Positions 63,741-64,000 of a stretch of DNA of 64,000 nt are shown piece by piece. Source of the stretch: Myoxocephalus aenaeus (Eukaryota; Chordata; Actinopteri; Perciformes; Cottidae); contig JBAMJR010000085.1 in NCBI GenBank assembly GCA_038501785.1, positions 1,381,001-1,445,000 on the forward strand, in the 5' to 3' direction. The translations under genes were made by a program, and so were the position numbers. Every line of letters starts with the position of its first letter. Position 1 is the stretch's first letter. The notes under the pieces were generated by a model. That model saw nothing but the letters and a program-made list of their open reading frames with translations, did not search any database and had not been told where the DNA came from.

Positions 63741-64000
63741 CTGTTGAGGTTTAGAGAAAACCGGATTATCTTCCCGTCAAGGCCGTACATTCCAGTGCAT
63801 ATTGATGTGACATGTAATGTCGGTTTGATAATGTCACAGGTACACATCTCGGTAGCTTATTGACGATCCATCAGTCCCGCCTTGCCGTGCACATTGGCTG
63901 TCAGCACTGTAATCGATACGTCACTATTACACTGCGTAGAAAACAGGTGTGGGTGCACTTGAATAGCGTTGTGTTTGATTTCTATGGATGTCTATCTTTT
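63741..64000 (-). other. trim55: trim55 intron 1 (partial)
   Basis: Upstream of the B-box exon acceptor (CCTCAACAG). No RING-finger motif is found up to the window edge. Confidence 0.6.

Overview
The window is vertebrate nuclear DNA, almost certainly from a ray-finned (teleost, probably percomorph) fish. The genes are split into many short exons with GT-AG introns. Introns and spacers are AT-rich and full of dinucleotide repeats, and several interspersed repeats resemble elements common in percomorph genomes. The genes are collinear with human 8q13. No bacterial, viral or CRISPR-like content was seen.

Layout from left to right: mcmdc2 (minus, 3' end cut off by the window edge, 1-4399); sgk3 (minus, coding 5609-12115, with a possible non-coding first exon near 17.6 kb); a spacer with a piggyBac-like element, a fish repeat and a MITE (12.2-20.1 kb); mybl1 (plus, 16 coding exons, 20693-29188, with a 3' UTR to about 31.9 kb); a vexin-like gene vxn (minus, 34855-37615) with an unexpected SH3-encoding exon between its two recognised exons; rrs1 (minus, one exon, 40119-41216); a gene-poor spacer of about 17 kb; crh (plus, TATA box 58128, coding 58697-59209); trim55 (minus, 61424-63740, its RING-encoding 5' part lying beyond the right edge).

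The order and relative orientation equal an inverted copy of the human block TRIM55-CRH-RRS1-(ADHFE1)-VXN-MYBL1-(VCPIP1)-SGK3-MCMDC2. ADHFE1 and VCPIP1 are not visible where expected. This is a conserved neighbourhood rather than an operon. mcmdc2 and mybl1 act in meiosis and germ cells, sgk3 is a PX-domain kinase of endosomal PI3K signalling, rrs1 serves ribosome assembly, crh is a stress neuropeptide, trim55 is a sarcomeric ubiquitin-ligase family member, and vexin is linked to neural differentiation.

I found no convincing new multi-gene system. The observations most worth checking are the SH3 exon inside vxn, which splices in frame to the first vxn exon on paper; the divergent CRH peptide; a His in place of a zinc-ligand Cys in the Trim55 B-box; and a near-perfect 94-base hairpin in the rrs1-crh spacer. 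Exon boundaries were read by eye from splice sites, reading phase and remembered human proteins. No alignment or database search was run.
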